A stretch of DNA of 57,045 nt from a virus, in the IMG/VR virus record IMGVR_UViG_3300020187_000040, positions 1 to 57,045 of that record; one strand, given 5' to 3'. The notes under the pieces are model-generated. The model did no database searches and had not been told where the DNA came from. It was given only the letters and a program-made list of their open reading frames with translations. The stretch's first letter is position 1. Each line of letters begins with the position of its first letter. Shown one piece after another: positions 9,685 to 21,300 of this stretch. A program made the translations under genes and the position numbers.

Positions 9685-12600
9685 TTAATTACTAGCGCTT
9701 CGAGATTGAAACCTCTTGGGCCCCCTCTGTGTATAGCTTCCCGATCTATCATCTATGGGTATTTTTGTAAGCTTGAATGAATACCCACCCGCATTTTCTC
9801 TACCGTCTCGCCCATTCGCGTAAGCACCGCCATAATATTGCCACGCATACAAAGAGCCGGTGCTTATTGCATCACTATAACAGTTACTATTCCCTAGGCC
9901 ATAAACCGGTATACTTTTAATATTCGCCATCGCATCCCATATGGGGCAATCCATTTCGCCATATAGTTGTTTTATGCTACTAGGCACAGCGCCAGGGCTC
10001 GGAGAGAGATTGGCCCTAGGATTATAAAATATAAAGGGACCCTTAATTCCAGAAAACTGATTGACGCATCCATAGTTTGTGTGATTATAAACATCAACCC
10101 GCCATCCGGGAGGAACAATCATTGTGCCAAAATCAACTCCGGACCCGACTCTATGAACCAACCCAAAACCTCCAAGTCCATCCATAAACGATGTAACTGA
10201 AGGTATTCCTATGGTATTGTTTCCTAATTTTTGAGAATATGGAGATGGCACTTCATGGACATCATCATCTTTTAAAATTACATAAGAAGACTTCACGGAT
10301 ACATTTCCGTAACCTGGATATTTATAATTAATTCCGGGCGGGTGAGCTGATTGATCGCCGCGCGCATCATCTATCCCAAACGGTATTCCAGCCCCAAACG
10401 TCCCCCTGCTATCAGGTATTTGCTCTAAGCTGCACCCAGAGCCATCAGGGCCTCCTACCCAGTTTTTTCCCTGAGGAAAGCTTCCGCTACTCCAGCCTAC
10501 CGTGAATACTTGAACCGCATGAATCCTTCCGTCTTCATCAATTGGTAAATATTCACTAATTCCATCGCAGTATAACTTAGGCGGCTCCGGCTCAAGCTCT
10601 ACAGGCTCCGGCTCGGTTACATCATCTAATTTTATAGGGAATTGTATTTCGCCATAACAATCAGATTTCTTTATACTTCCATCGTCTGTGTTAAATACTA
10701 ATTGTATTTTTTCATTTATGTTGGCTAACCTGTTTACTCTTATCCCAAAAAATAAATCTAAGGACTGCCCCGTTTTCAATTTAGGCAGGTGCGAATAGTC
10801 TCCTTGAAAGTTATTTTCTTCGGTTACATTCCCTATGTTATAATCAACTACCTGAAGATCTGTGCTGCCAGTAAATACCCTAACTGGCATTCCCTTTGAT
10901 GCCACACCTACATTATTTACCCCGCTAGATGGTTTATTTTTCCAGCCTCCGTCAATTAAAACCAATCCGCAGTCTCTATATATTTCATATTTTGTATTAA
11001 ATGATTTCCACAGAATATTAGAATCTGCTGTTGTTTCATCTGTTAATGCTCTTTTATTATTCGGGTCTCCATAATATTGGCCCCCATTTCCATTCGATGA
11101 GTTACCCTCTATTTCTTCGGAATTTAAATATTCTAATTTCTGAAAGCTCCCACTTTTCGGTATTCCACCCTTTAGTCTTTCGGTCGTCCATTTCAGTGGT
11201 TCAGCTTCTGACTCAATATTAATTAATGTATTTTTTATTTCAACATCTCTTGGCCCACAATTATGCACAGTAACTGAGAAATAATTTTCATAACCCGACC
11301 CTTCACTAATTACCTCTACAGCTTTTATTAAATTTAACAGCCTCTTTAATTCACCTCCCTGGTTACCCGCACTGCTTATTTCAAAATAAAACTCCTTACC
11401 CTTGGTTTCCTCCTCGTAATCGTAAACATATTGCGGTAATTTGTTTGACATTTTTCCTGGGACACCTATTCCGACTGACATAAAAATAGTATTCAACCTT
11501 TCTTCATACCAATCTGGATTATCTACTCCATTGTCTGGGTTATGGTATAAAGATTTTCCTTCGTCGGATTCCGTCCATTTAAATTCATCCAAGAATCCCT
11601 TGATAGTCCCACCGTATCGGCTAATGTGTCCATATTTATCTAGCACCTCATCTCTTGGTCTACGCTTAGCTAGTTCTCTATCGGCCCTCATCGCTCTGCA
11701 CATCTCTAGTGCCTTGGGACTCCAAGTGTGAGGTATTTTCCCTGAAGTATCATTATCAAAACTTGCATCACCAGCTATGACTCCATCGCTCAGCATAATC
11801 ATTATTCTGTCGGTCACATACTCGGCCCTTGGGCTATTATACATTTGAGCTAACCCCTTAGCTATGTATTTCGCAAAATACTCGCCTTCATAAAACTGTC
11901 CGAAAGATATGGGTATGTTGCCTGCTTTTTTATACGCATTAACTTTATCAAAACCATCCTTGCTTGATGAATCTATAATAGTTCTGTTTTTGGGTCCAAC
12001 ACCCATTACCATTAACCCTATATTCACTCGCTGTTTATCTATCTTTATTTTAAATCTTTCAAAATTATCAACATTAAAACCTTTTGATTTTAAATCTTTA
12101 TTGATATCGTCTACTGCTGCATCAATCAATGAGTTTCCATCTTCATTAACAGCCCATGGCGGCAAATTATCATCTCCACTTATATCTGTAAACTTGATAC
12201 TTGGGGCATTTATTTGACCTCCGTAACTATTTGTACCCGGCATTACATAATCATCATGAGCAACAATCATTTTTCGTATTGCATCTATTGACGCATTAAA
12301 TTTTGATATATTAAAGTTTCCAGAAGGCCCAGACCCACTAATGTTGTAGTAGGTCATGCTGCCCGTAGTATCAACTATAAATATAATATCAACAGCTTTT
12401 CTTTTAAGCTGTACCCCAACTTCTCCCCCTTGTAATCTCTTAAATCCGCCACAGGTTGCAGTCTGCAAGACAGAAGAAAATGTACATAATTGATGGGGGG
12501 TAATTGGGTCTTCTAAATATGCCGAATAGCATGGGCGGCTCTCATTTTGCCCGATACCAAATACTGAAAATAAATCTTCTTCTTTGGATGTTGCAGACTC

Positions 12601-15273
12601 TATGAAGGTGGCAGTTATTTTGTGGTTATTCTTATAAGATACCTCATGGTCCCAACTAGGACAAAAGAATATTGACATTCTTGGTTTCGATAATGTGGTT
12701 TCATGAGATTCGTCGGTTAGATAGGGCCTAGGCATAGAAAACCTAAACTTCTTGCAACCTAAATGACTCTCTAAAAATTGCAATATTTCTAACGCCTCTT
12801 CATCATCTCTTTGATCGAATACAACAGTAAACTTTGATAAATTTTGATTGATTTGTTTTTTATATTTTTTGTTATAGTATTTTACAAAACTAGACTGAAC
12901 AGTATCAGGGGAATTATTGAGTTCAAATGATAAGCTTGGCTTTTGCTCAAACGATCTAACCTCTAACCATGGAAACTTTGGTATCCTGTCTGGATTTTCC
13001 AAGTATATACTGTGCCTGCCTCTTACCGCTGGAACTAGTATATAAAAATCATCTGTAGCATTTAAAGTAAAATCAGAAAGCGGAGTAACAATAATTTCCT
13101 TAGAATCTTTTGTGATCTCGGAGTCAATCTGAATCTTTCGATAATTTTTTAACATTACCACTCTTTTCTTGGGCACTCCAGTAACAGGGTCAAGAGTTTC
13201 TGGCGGTATAATATCTAACCCAGGAGGAAACAAAACCTTGCTAGTCAAGCAATCTTCTGGGCACCTCTCTAGGTGTTTAATATTAATTGTTTGCGGAGAT
13301 GCATCAGAGCCTGATTCTAATATCGGACCGAATATATAATTTCTGTCATCTATTTTATGAACTATTTTAGTTAACCCAACAGAAAAGATTGAGTCTTCTT
13401 CTGGGATTTCTATATAAACACAGTCCCCTAACTCAATAGATTGATCTTGATTAAAAATTATCTGCGCCTCTGTATCCGAGACTTTAATTATATCTGAAGC
13501 CCCATCTAGTGTCTCTGTTGGGTCTTCTTCATCTCCAGACTCCAGTGAGAATGTATTTAACTTTAATTGCTCTCCTTTTGTAAATTTTGTTTCTGCATCA
13601 ATAAATACAGGTACCAGCACATCAAGTCTGTAATTGTAACCAGCATGACTATCAACACTCTTTAAACTACTTTCAGTATTACATACAAACTTAGCACTAA
13701 CAACATTATTGTTTCTATATAAAATTGAGTGTGAAAAATCAGTACAAGTAAAATGTAAATCTTTTCTATATGGGTGGGTATAAACAAACCTAAAAGAAGA
13801 TACATCTCCAGACAATAATCGGTCTCCCCTGTAATCTATTCCAAATATAGACTCGTAAGCAAAATGCTTTTCCTGCAAGAAGTGCATGATCGCCTTAGCC
13901 TCTTTATCTGTTCTATTGTTGAAACTTACATCTATTTCTAGGGGCAAAGAATTTATAGCTAAATTATTTACATAATCAGAACCTTCTCCAAGATCAAGAT
14001 TTTCATTGGTTGCTACAAAATTACTTTTCGATCCATAAGAGGGCCTCCATTCAAAGTCTTGAGTCCAGTATCCAGTATCGTGCCACAGCTCCGACCCAGG
14101 ATGGTTCTGTATTGATGAATCATGATCTTGGGCGCAATAAAAAAACGGGCTTGTACTTGTCGCGCTAATTCTATCAAACTCAAATCCGCCAGATTTTAAT
14201 CCATATATAAATACGAACACTTGGCCGAGCCTCGCACCTTCAGGTATATCCTTTGATCTAATGTCTAAATATGCAGTATAATATTCATCGTGGCTTAATT
14301 CGGCCTGGGCTAAAAGCCTATAAGTATTCCTTCTGTCACTAGGATTTAATTTATTAAAATTTTCATCATAAAACTGTATCGCCACCCCAACACCTATAGA
14401 GTTTATTGGGTCGACAGCGCCATTAGTTTCTGTTAAAAATGTTTTATAATTATCTATTAATTCAGAATCTTTTGTGGCTTTTTTTATCATCGCCTTGGTT
14501 GAGTAGTCCCACCTTGGATTAACTGGGAAGTAGCCCCCGTAAGACAGCTCTCTTTCCTCTGATTCAGTATCTATAGACATATCGGGTACAGTACCCCCTT
14601 TTGCTGAAATAGAAGTGATTATTCCTCGACCAAAAACATCATCATCTTCTGAGTAAACAACAAGCCTTGTCGACGTTATTGTTTGGCCTGAGCTAATTTG
14701 TGTTATCCTAGCCCTTATATCGTCATAAGGTTGATCAAATTGAGTTGACACATATGGATTAAAAGGCTGACTCGCCTTAACCCCAAGTCTTTGCGGGTCA
14801 GGATAAAACCCTCCGTCTGGCTCAAAATATTGATGTGTTAAATCTGTCCCAGTATATGACAACAATTGATTAGATGCATCTACTAATACCTCTCCATCAG
14901 AATTAATATATTCCAATAATAAATTATTATAATTACTTGAATTGATTTCTTGTTTTAGCCATTCATATTCATTATCTATTTCTAATATTGATGTATATTT
15001 AGATGATTCCGTACTATGATAGAAGAGCATGTAGTCTTCTGGATTGCTAGTCTTCTGAGATAGATTTGTATACTTTAATTCGTTTGGTTGCCATGCCCCC
15101 CAGCCTTCTCCTGGCGCTTCATTCATTACGGATTTCCATGTACTACCATCGGTTTTTATTGGGTCTTGAGGCGGTACATAAAAGTCATCTATATTAGTCA
15201 AGTTGTCTATTTTGACGATATCATTTTTTGAGTAACTAACCCCACGCTTCCAGCTTTGTGCAGAAATATCCAT
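9685..15273 (-). CDS. Giant tail-tip protein with two minor-tail modules and a von Willebrand A domain
   Basis: 1862 residues. Residues 94-220 are a module shared with gene 50418-51626 (EIN..NY.NL...S.G.V, later ITQISS.QT.TS...VYS). Residues about 405-531 and 775-898 are two copies of a module resembling phage minor tail proteins that bind the tape measure end (F.C..W.H...Y.NNH.ITA.F). Residues about 958-1320 form a von Willebrand A domain: DTTGSM supplies the metal-site DxTxS-type motif, MLSDG the later Asp, and SVGIGV a central strand. A proline-glutamate linker lies near 1555-1570. Position directly after the tube-like genes and before fibres supports a tail-tip or central-fibre role; adhesion through the metal site is inferred. 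Confidence 0.75.
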   Translation of the reverse strand: MDISAQSWKRGVSYSKNDIVKIDNLTNIDDFYVPPQDPIKTDGSTWKSVMNEAPGEGWGAWQPNELKYTNLSQKTSNPEDYMLFYHSTESSKYTSILEIDNEYEWLKQEINSSNYNNLLLEYINSDGEVLVDASNQLLSYTGTDLTHQYFEPDGGFYPDPQRLGVKASQPFNPYVSTQFDQPYDDIRARITQISSGQTITSTRLVVYSEDDDVFGRGIITSISAKGGTVPDMSIDTESEERELSYGGYFPVNPRWDYSTKAMIKKATKDSELIDNYKTFLTETNGAVDPINSIGVGVAIQFYDENFNKLNPSDRRNTYRLLAQAELSHDEYYTAYLDIRSKDIPEGARLGQVFVFIYGLKSGGFEFDRISATSTSPFFYCAQDHDSSIQNHPGSELWHDTGYWTQDFEWRPSYGSKSNFVATNENLDLGEGSDYVNNLAINSLPLEIDVSFNNRTDKEAKAIMHFLQEKHFAYESIFGIDYRGDRLLSGDVSSFRFVYTHPYRKDLHFTCTDFSHSILYRNNNVVSAKFVCNTESSLKSVDSHAGYNYRLDVLVPVFIDAETKFTKGEQLKLNTFSLESGDEEDPTETLDGASDIIKVSDTEAQIIFNQDQSIELGDCVYIEIPEEDSIFSVGLTKIVHKIDDRNYIFGPILESGSDASPQTINIKHLERCPEDCLTSKVLFPPGLDIIPPETLDPVTGVPKKRVVMLKNYRKIQIDSEITKDSKEIIVTPLSDFTLNATDDFYILVPAVRGRHSIYLENPDRIPKFPWLEVRSFEQKPSLSFELNNSPDTVQSSFVKYYNKKYKKQINQNLSKFTVVFDQRDDEEALEILQFLESHLGCKKFRFSMPRPYLTDESHETTLSKPRMSIFFCPSWDHEVSYKNNHKITATFIESATSKEEDLFSVFGIGQNESRPCYSAYLEDPITPHQLCTFSSVLQTATCGGFKRLQGGEVGVQLKRKAVDIIFIVDTTGSMTYYNISGSGPSGNFNISKFNASIDAIRKMIVAHDDYVMPGTNSYGGQINAPSIKFTDISGDDNLPPWAVNEDGNSLIDAAVDDINKDLKSKGFNVDNFERFKIKIDKQRVNIGLMVMGVGPKNRTIIDSSSKDGFDKVNAYKKAGNIPISFGQFYEGEYFAKYIAKGLAQMYNSPRAEYVTDRIMIMLSDGVIAGDASFDNDTSGKIPHTWSPKALEMCRAMRADRELAKRRPRDEVLDKYGHISRYGGTIKGFLDEFKWTESDEGKSLYHNPDNGVDNPDWYEERLNTIFMSVGIGVPGKMSNKLPQYVYDYEEETKGKEFYFEISSAGNQGGELKRLLNLIKAVEVISEGSGYENYFSVTVHNCGPRDVEIKNTLINIESEAEPLKWTTERLKGGIPKSGSFQKLEYLNSEEIEGNSSNGNGGQYYGDPNNKRALTDETTADSNILWKSFNTKYEIYRDCGLVLIDGGWKNKPSSGVNNVGVASKGMPVRVFTGSTDLQVVDYNIGNVTEENNFQGDYSHLPKLKTGQSLDLFFGIRVNRLANINEKIQLVFNTDDGSIKKSDCYGEIQFPIKLDDVTEPEPVELEPEPPKLYCDGISEYLPIDEDGRIHAVQVFTVGWSSGSFPQGKNWVGGPDGSGCSLEQIPDSRGTFGAGIPFGIDDARGDQSAHPPGINYKYPGYGNVSVKSSYVILKDDDVHEVPSPYSQKLGNNTIGIPSVTSFMDGLGGFGLVHRVGSGVDFGTMIVPPGWRVDVYNHTNYGCVNQFSGIKGPFIFYNPRANLSPSPGAVPSSIKQLYGEMDCPIWDAMANIKSIPVYGLGNSNCYSDAISTGSLYAWQYYGGAYANGRDGRENAGGYSFKLTKIPIDDRSGSYTQRGPKRFQSRSASN

Positions 15274-16473
15274 TTATCTATAAGATTGTCTCACCGTGGC
15301 TCTTCCTCGAAGGAATCCTCCCTCTGAAACAGATAGTGCATCTTCATCTTTTACACCGTACTGCTCTAATTCTGCCGGAACGACATCTGGTAGTACTAGG
15401 TTTCCTGCTAATTTAAATTCATTTAGCTTACCATAATTATTGTCTGTAAATTCTTCCTCAAAGCCAATATCTGAAAGTAGAATAGTAATGTCAGCTCGCT
15501 GACCAGTAATTTTGAGAAATGGGTCCAATTTTTCTCCCTCTATGGATATCGTTATGTCTATTTCGTTTTTAGTCACACGGGTTGGTAGCTCTCCGTCATC
15601 ATCCATGAACCCGCTAATGGGTACATTGAGTTCTGGGTATCTATTTGCGCTAATATTATAACTGAAACTCAAGGGGTATTCGATGCCAATACCGTTGGCG
15701 CCATAAACTTTTGTATTCATGGCATGGGGTACGGTATACTGCCTTTTTCTCACACAGGGCATATCTTCTAATACATATTCAGACCACCCTTCATTATACT
15801 CCATTTTACCATAAACGTCTAAATCAATATTAGCTTCAATTACATTAAATGGTTCAGCATTAAATGATAGTTCTTTTAAGTATGCATGATTGAATTTATA
15901 ATCTCCTATTGACCCAGTTATTCTTTTCTCGTTTATCTGTGGATATATGTTTGGGTCTGCGAGGCCTGTTAGATCAGCAAAAGAATGAAGGTTACCGGTG
16001 TTCATGTAATAACTAATACTCAACCTACCTCTAATCTCTCCGTTGGCTGAATAATTCCTAATTATATCGACTTCTCCATACGGAACATCCCTATGCAAAT
16101 CAAGTATCGTATCTCCTGTGGACTTAACATTGATATGATAATCTCCCGGGTAAAGATCCTTGGATAAGTATAGCGACTGGCCTCCTGGATAAGATATTTT
16201 CTGCCCGCTTTTTATAATCTCTATTGATTCAGGCACCTTTATGCCCGGGCCAGAAGTTGGGCCTAATAAAAACTCAGCCTCCTCTTCTCCCTGAAATGTG
16301 ACATCTTGATTTTGAAGGGCAAAGGATATATTGTAATCCTCTAGAAATTTCTTTGCTTCCAACGGTTGGTTTGCTGATATCGAAGCATCTGTAGCTAGCA
16401 CCATAATAGGCTCTTGGCCTTCTTCGGCCAATAACACGGGTACATCTTCATATCTGTAAAAAGGTTTTCCCAT
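15274..16473 (-). CDS. Tail-tube-like protein (fourth paralogue)
   Basis: 399 residues from ATG at 16473 (MGKPFYRYEDVP), 2 bases after the upstream stop. The longer frame from 16539 only reads through the upstream gene. Residues about 195-225 (HAYLKELSFNAEPFNVIEANIDLDVYG) align in pattern with the GYI-T/S-x-Y-S motif of the three other tube-like proteins, and the flanking beta-rich sequence is similar in spacing. It probably forms a ring of the distal tail tube or tip. The similarity was judged by eye and is weaker than among the other three. Confidence 0.55.
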   Translation of the reverse strand: MGKPFYRYEDVPVLLAEEGQEPIMVLATDASISANQPLEAKKFLEDYNISFALQNQDVTFQGEEEAEFLLGPTSGPGIKVPESIEIIKSGQKISYPGGQSLYLSKDLYPGDYHINVKSTGDTILDLHRDVPYGEVDIIRNYSANGEIRGRLSISYYMNTGNLHSFADLTGLADPNIYPQINEKRITGSIGDYKFNHAYLKELSFNAEPFNVIEANIDLDVYGKMEYNEGWSEYVLEDMPCVRKRQYTVPHAMNTKVYGANGIGIEYPLSFSYNISANRYPELNVPISGFMDDDGELPTRVTKNEIDITISIEGEKLDPFLKITGQRADITILLSDIGFEEEFTDNNYGKLNEFKLAGNLVLPDVVPAELEQYGVKDEDALSVSEGGFLRGRATVRQSYR

Positions 16474-16475
16474 GA

Positions 16476-18398
16476 TTATACTACTGGACGTTTTTCTTTG
16501 TAGGTGTGATCTTCTGGCAATAAATCTACAAAACCCCACTTGTGAGCTAAATACCCTTGAGTTCTGAATATTTCACTATCAGGAATAAAGCCACGAATAA
16601 CCACATTCTCCGCTATGAATCCATTGATAGTAGCTTCCATTTCATTCATAACTGAACCAATGGAAAAAGCTTCTACTTGATTGAGTCCTAAAGAACCTTC
16701 AATCATTACAGATCTTCCATTTATATCTAAATATGAATTATCTCCATCAATTAAAACTGTTATTATAAATTCTTCTACTCTAATAGTGTCTGGGCTAGAC
16801 GAAGCACTCTGATAGCTTTCTTTTATTCCTCCGTCAACAATATCATCTCCTTTGCTTTTTATTGACCCAGTTTCTTCTAGTATTCCATCCGGCCTTCTGG
16901 TTTGAGTCGATACTTTTATATTGTTTGTATCTAATCTCTCTATCAGAAGCCTATCAAATTCTTGCTGGAAATCAACACCCAGTGTATCCACCAACACAGC
17001 CCGCTTATCCATATCCTTAAACTGACCAGCTATAAAGACATAATAAGGTTCTCCCCTGTTTATATTAATATCTGTAGTAGTTAAAATACTTTTACCATAA
17101 AAATTAATAGCAGGTTTTTTATTAAATATATATTGAGTGAACCTTGGATCAAAACCCCCGCTTGAAGATTCTAATACGGCATCATTGGGACCCTTGCTCC
17201 TCCATCCCTTTACAGCATACCCATCTAGATTTAGATAGTTTTTATCTAAAGCATCATTCCATAAGGTTGGTCTCAAAAACGAAGGGCTCCACATTGCTTC
17301 GGTAAAATTGCTATTTGTAAAATCTTTAGAGTGAGGTAGTTTTCCCCTTTTATTATAATAAGATTTATACTGAAGATTTACAGTCAATCTTCCATCTACA
17401 GAAGATGAAACAGATTCTCCAATAAGCCTAGCTTGCTCTATAGTATAATATTGAATTGGATCCCCAAAGCAGTCATTAATCTTTATAGCAATATCTTCTA
17501 CAGTGGGTGTGAACATATACTTTCTAAGGCTTTGATATTTGTATTCATCTACTTCAAGGGTAAACGAAGTGTCTGTAATGATTGGCCAATTAACATCGAC
17601 CTGAGCAGCATATGCTGACCCAACAACATATATTGGCTCTATGCCTACATTAATTGAATGGTTAAATGCCACAACTCTATCTGTCTCTGAGCCTGCACAT
17701 TTTATGCTTATCGACCCTTGGTCGGGAACTCTTATTTCTGGGAAAGGATTGTCGCCCTTAGCATTATACTCTGGTTTGTTATAATATGAATCTTCCAGTA
17801 TATAAGCAAATCCATTTTCATCGAGTACGGAAAATTGATCGTTTTCTTTGTCAACGAAATTCGGGGAACCACCTATGTCCCCAAACACCCTTATACTTGT
17901 CGATGTTGACGGAACCTGGCCTATTGCACATGACACCGTATGGCTAGTAATGTAACCACTATGGAACCCAAAATACTCATGGCCATGGTGCAAGCTTCCA
18001 GTAAAGGGAGTGTCGCCCAAAAATTGTATAAAAAAATCTTCACTTACTAGTGTTGAATTTATTGAGAAATTGCCTTCTAGTGGGGCATTTAATACCGCCA
18101 TTGATTTGGGATTAGGACACCTCCTAGGTTTGTCTTCAGGGCAACTAAGAACATCTTCTTGCAATAAATCAAAAAAACCATGCTCTTGAATCACGAAGCC
18201 GTAGCAACTATCTTCTGGTTTATTTTCAATTTCTATTTTAGGTTCTGGTGGATAATAATCTTCTCCAACTAACCCCCAGCCTAATACATTAATTGGCTTT
18301 TCTTGTATAGAGTATGAGCCCTCAACACTCTGGATGCCAGACATTTGAGTTCCATTAATAAAAAATTTCTGCTCGTGAGCTAAGAATGCTTGCTTCAT
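16476..18398 (-). CDS. Tail-tube-like protein with C-terminal LamG-like domain
   Basis: 640 residues. The N-terminal half resembles the tail tube proteins of this phage; near 145-177 it has HSGYITSHTVSCAIGQVPST, matching GNGYITDYSVDVSVGSIPTA in 29791-31302. The C-terminal half, about 355-640, is a LamG/concanavalin-like domain ending GYLAHKW...LPEDHTYK, the same ending as in 5509-8100. Its ATG overlaps the tape measure stop in an ATGA. A distal tube ring that displays a carbohydrate-binding domain would fit; this is inference. Confidence 0.65.
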   Translation of the reverse strand: MKQAFLAHEQKFFINGTQMSGIQSVEGSYSIQEKPINVLGWGLVGEDYYPPEPKIEIENKPEDSCYGFVIQEHGFFDLLQEDVLSCPEDKPRRCPNPKSMAVLNAPLEGNFSINSTLVSEDFFIQFLGDTPFTGSLHHGHEYFGFHSGYITSHTVSCAIGQVPSTSTSIRVFGDIGGSPNFVDKENDQFSVLDENGFAYILEDSYYNKPEYNAKGDNPFPEIRVPDQGSISIKCAGSETDRVVAFNHSINVGIEPIYVVGSAYAAQVDVNWPIITDTSFTLEVDEYKYQSLRKYMFTPTVEDIAIKINDCFGDPIQYYTIEQARLIGESVSSSVDGRLTVNLQYKSYYNKRGKLPHSKDFTNSNFTEAMWSPSFLRPTLWNDALDKNYLNLDGYAVKGWRSKGPNDAVLESSSGGFDPRFTQYIFNKKPAINFYGKSILTTTDININRGEPYYVFIAGQFKDMDKRAVLVDTLGVDFQQEFDRLLIERLDTNNIKVSTQTRRPDGILEETGSIKSKGDDIVDGGIKESYQSASSSPDTIRVEEFIITVLIDGDNSYLDINGRSVMIEGSLGLNQVEAFSIGSVMNEMEATINGFIAENVVIRGFIPDSEIFRTQGYLAHKWGFVDLLPEDHTYKEKRPVV

Positions 18399-21300
18399 CC
18401 GCTAAGCTCTCCACCTATTCGCTTCTCCTCTCGAATAACTTCGAGTACCTTTGTCTTGATCTTCATGGCAAGTTGTTGTTCTTGCTCGTATGTTCCTTGT
18501 GTCCCTTCGGTGGAAACCTTTTCATTTCCGGATTTGTCAATTGTTACATTGACATTTATATTGTTTGTTACTTCTGTATTTTGATTTGTCGCAGCAGTTT
18601 CTGTTTGGTTCGCTTGCGTTCCTTCTAGTAGAGAGCTGATCCTGTTCTCTACTACAGGGGCAGGTTTTGCTCCTGATGTTGTCTGTGGGGTAGAAATGGA
18701 AGAGCTAGGAGAGCTTGCTGTACCCACTATGCCTCCCTTATAGTACCCTTTCTCTGCCTTACGGAATCCGTCTGGATTTTGCATTGCAAACCTCATCATG
18801 TTTGGATTGTCGCGAAGCAACTTATCTGTAGAGCTTCTTCTTATGATAAAATCCCCTTCGCTTAGTCCAACTGGGCCCACATTGTCCACACCTCCCGGTC
18901 CGTCAATGATAGGAATTGATCCAGTGCGATTCATTTTATTTAAATTGTCATAGCCTATACGCCTTGCAATTGGTGCTGGTATAAAAGATTCTCCTGCAGT
19001 CAACATGGCTGGAATTTCTCCACCGGAAAATACTTCTAATGGTTTGCCCCTGTCTATCCCTGTGCCGGGCCTGGTGGGATCTGACCACATTTCCATTTTA
19101 CCCATTTGAGTGCTATTTATCTTGTTTTGCAAATCTTGAGCGGTAGCGCCTCTAAAATTAGGATTATTTGCTGCTGTCTTTTTCTGAGCAATATGCCAGC
19201 TTCCATACTTCTTTCCACCCCTGAGTCTAAACTCGAAATTACTCATTTCATTGCCTTTTGCATTGGATGCAAAATCGCTAGAATACATTTTGCCATTATA
19301 CTCTAGTGGATTCCCAGACTCTATACTTTTTGCTACATCTTTATAATTAACATCGTGCAATCCAGCTTTTCTTGCGGCTTTAAATGCTTCAGAGTGTTTC
19401 CCTAATCCACTGTGGCCAAGAGCTACATTTTTTCCTTTTTCTATAAGCGAATTGATCGGTCCTTTGGCTACTTCAAGGGCCTGCGAGACCGCAAAAGATG
19501 CCACGGTTCCTACAATCGATCCAATCCTAGACATTCTTTCACTAACTTTTCTATTTTTCTGAGCCACACGATATGAAGCTACATCCAATAAATGCCCTCG
19601 ATACTCTTCCATAACTGGATCTTTAGCTAGAAGCTTCCCGCTTGATCTAGGGTCTCCTCTTGAAATTGAAAGTGTGGAATCCAAGTTCAAATTCTTAAAC
19701 TTGTTCATGTCAAATTCGGGCGGCTTTTCTTTATCTAAATCCTTGTTTTGCATTTTCTTGGCGACATACCTCGAAGCTTCCTGCATCGCAAGTGCCTGAA
19801 CTAGTCCACTCGCTCCAGCTTTAACTCTTTGTGCAGTCCCGCCCTCTTCAAAGTGTTGCAACATGCCGCCATCTTTTAATGCTTTTGCAGCCTTTTTAGG
19901 TACTACAAATTCGCCCGCAGTAAGCATGGCCGGAACTTTATCGACCCCGGGTTCGCCCTCAACAAATCCACCCTTTGCAAATTTTTGTATTTTACCGCCG
20001 AAGAAATGTTCAGGCATGTAACCATGCCTTGGTCCGTTTGGCACCGGTATAGCCTCAAGGGCATATGTTAATTTTTGTCCAAATTGTTCGACAGTGCCAA
20101 CTACAGAATTAAGACTCCGAGACATTCCGGTTGCAGCCTTGTCTATATTTTCATATCCAAAATCTCGCACATTAGACTCGTACTGAGGAGTGTTATTCAT
20201 TTTTGCTTGAATCTGAGCAATCGCAGGTTCCTGTGTATTCTGATATCCATGGTATGTGGTTGGGACATCAGGCACTTCTTGGTTTTGTCTGTTAACTTGA
20301 TTATTAGCATCCTCTGCAGCTTGCCTATCTTTGGCGGCTTTCACCATGGCTGCAGTTCTTTCTGCGGCTTCTTTTCCTAGTTTCACAGCTTGTTCTTCGG
20401 TTGCTGCTGATTGAATTTCAGCGGCTCTTTTTGTGTTTGGATCTGAGAGCGAGACATTATTAGGGTTCGCTCCTGTTTTTGTCACACCAATATCTGCCCT
20501 GCTCGCAGCTTGCTCTCCAACTATTCTTTGCTGATCCTCTACAGACATTCTTAGTGCATCAAGCGAGCCAATCAGCTGAGTATTTGCATCAATTAAATGA
20601 TTATTGGATCCAGCTATTTTCTCGGCCTCAGAAAGTGCATTCTCCCCAGTAAATGCAAATGTTAAATTTTTAATAATCTGATCGATGTTGTGTTCCATCA
20701 TACGGTCAAGCAAAACATCCGCCAATCCTAAACCAAAGTCAGACCATGCCTCTTTGGCACTCTTTGCTCCACTTCCGATATCTTTAAAGAGTTGCTTCAT
20801 GCCGCTTCGGGTTTGATCTAGTCCTATGTCAACTAAATCAGCCCCAAGATTTTTGGCGGCCACATCCATCTCTGCAATTTTCGTACGCATTCTATCAAAT
20901 GCACGCGATCCTTTTTGTAATTGTTTGTTTGTTTCTTCTAGCGACTGAGAGAAGGCCAGGGCATCTTCTGGGCTGCCAGTTATCGTTGCCCTCATGGCGG
21001 CTTCTCTTGTTCCTCTAATTCCAGTGGCCCTTTCTGTTGCAATATCCGAACCAACACTCAATCTTAATTCTTGCTCGCTTACCGCCGCTTTTCTTATCGC
21101 ATTCTCTAACCCGATTAATTTATTAGAAGATTCTTGCAATTCATTAGCTTGCTGTAGTAATCTTCCTTGTTCACCCATTGCACTTAATACTAATGCTTTT
21201 TCGGCATTAATTAAAGCAGACGACTGAGCAGAAGTAATTTCTTCTTGAATTTGTAAATCTGCTTGTTTTTTTAGCTCTTCAGATCCTGCTAACAATTTTA

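Noticed and set aside
9684-9752. Longer N-terminus for gene 8109-9683
   Set aside because: The extra 23 residues lie wholly inside the end of the upstream gene and have no ribosome site; ATG at 9683 directly follows the upstream stop.
16474-16539. Longer N-terminus for gene 15274-16473
   Set aside because: It reads through the LamG-coding end of the upstream gene; ATG at 16473 fits the gene border.
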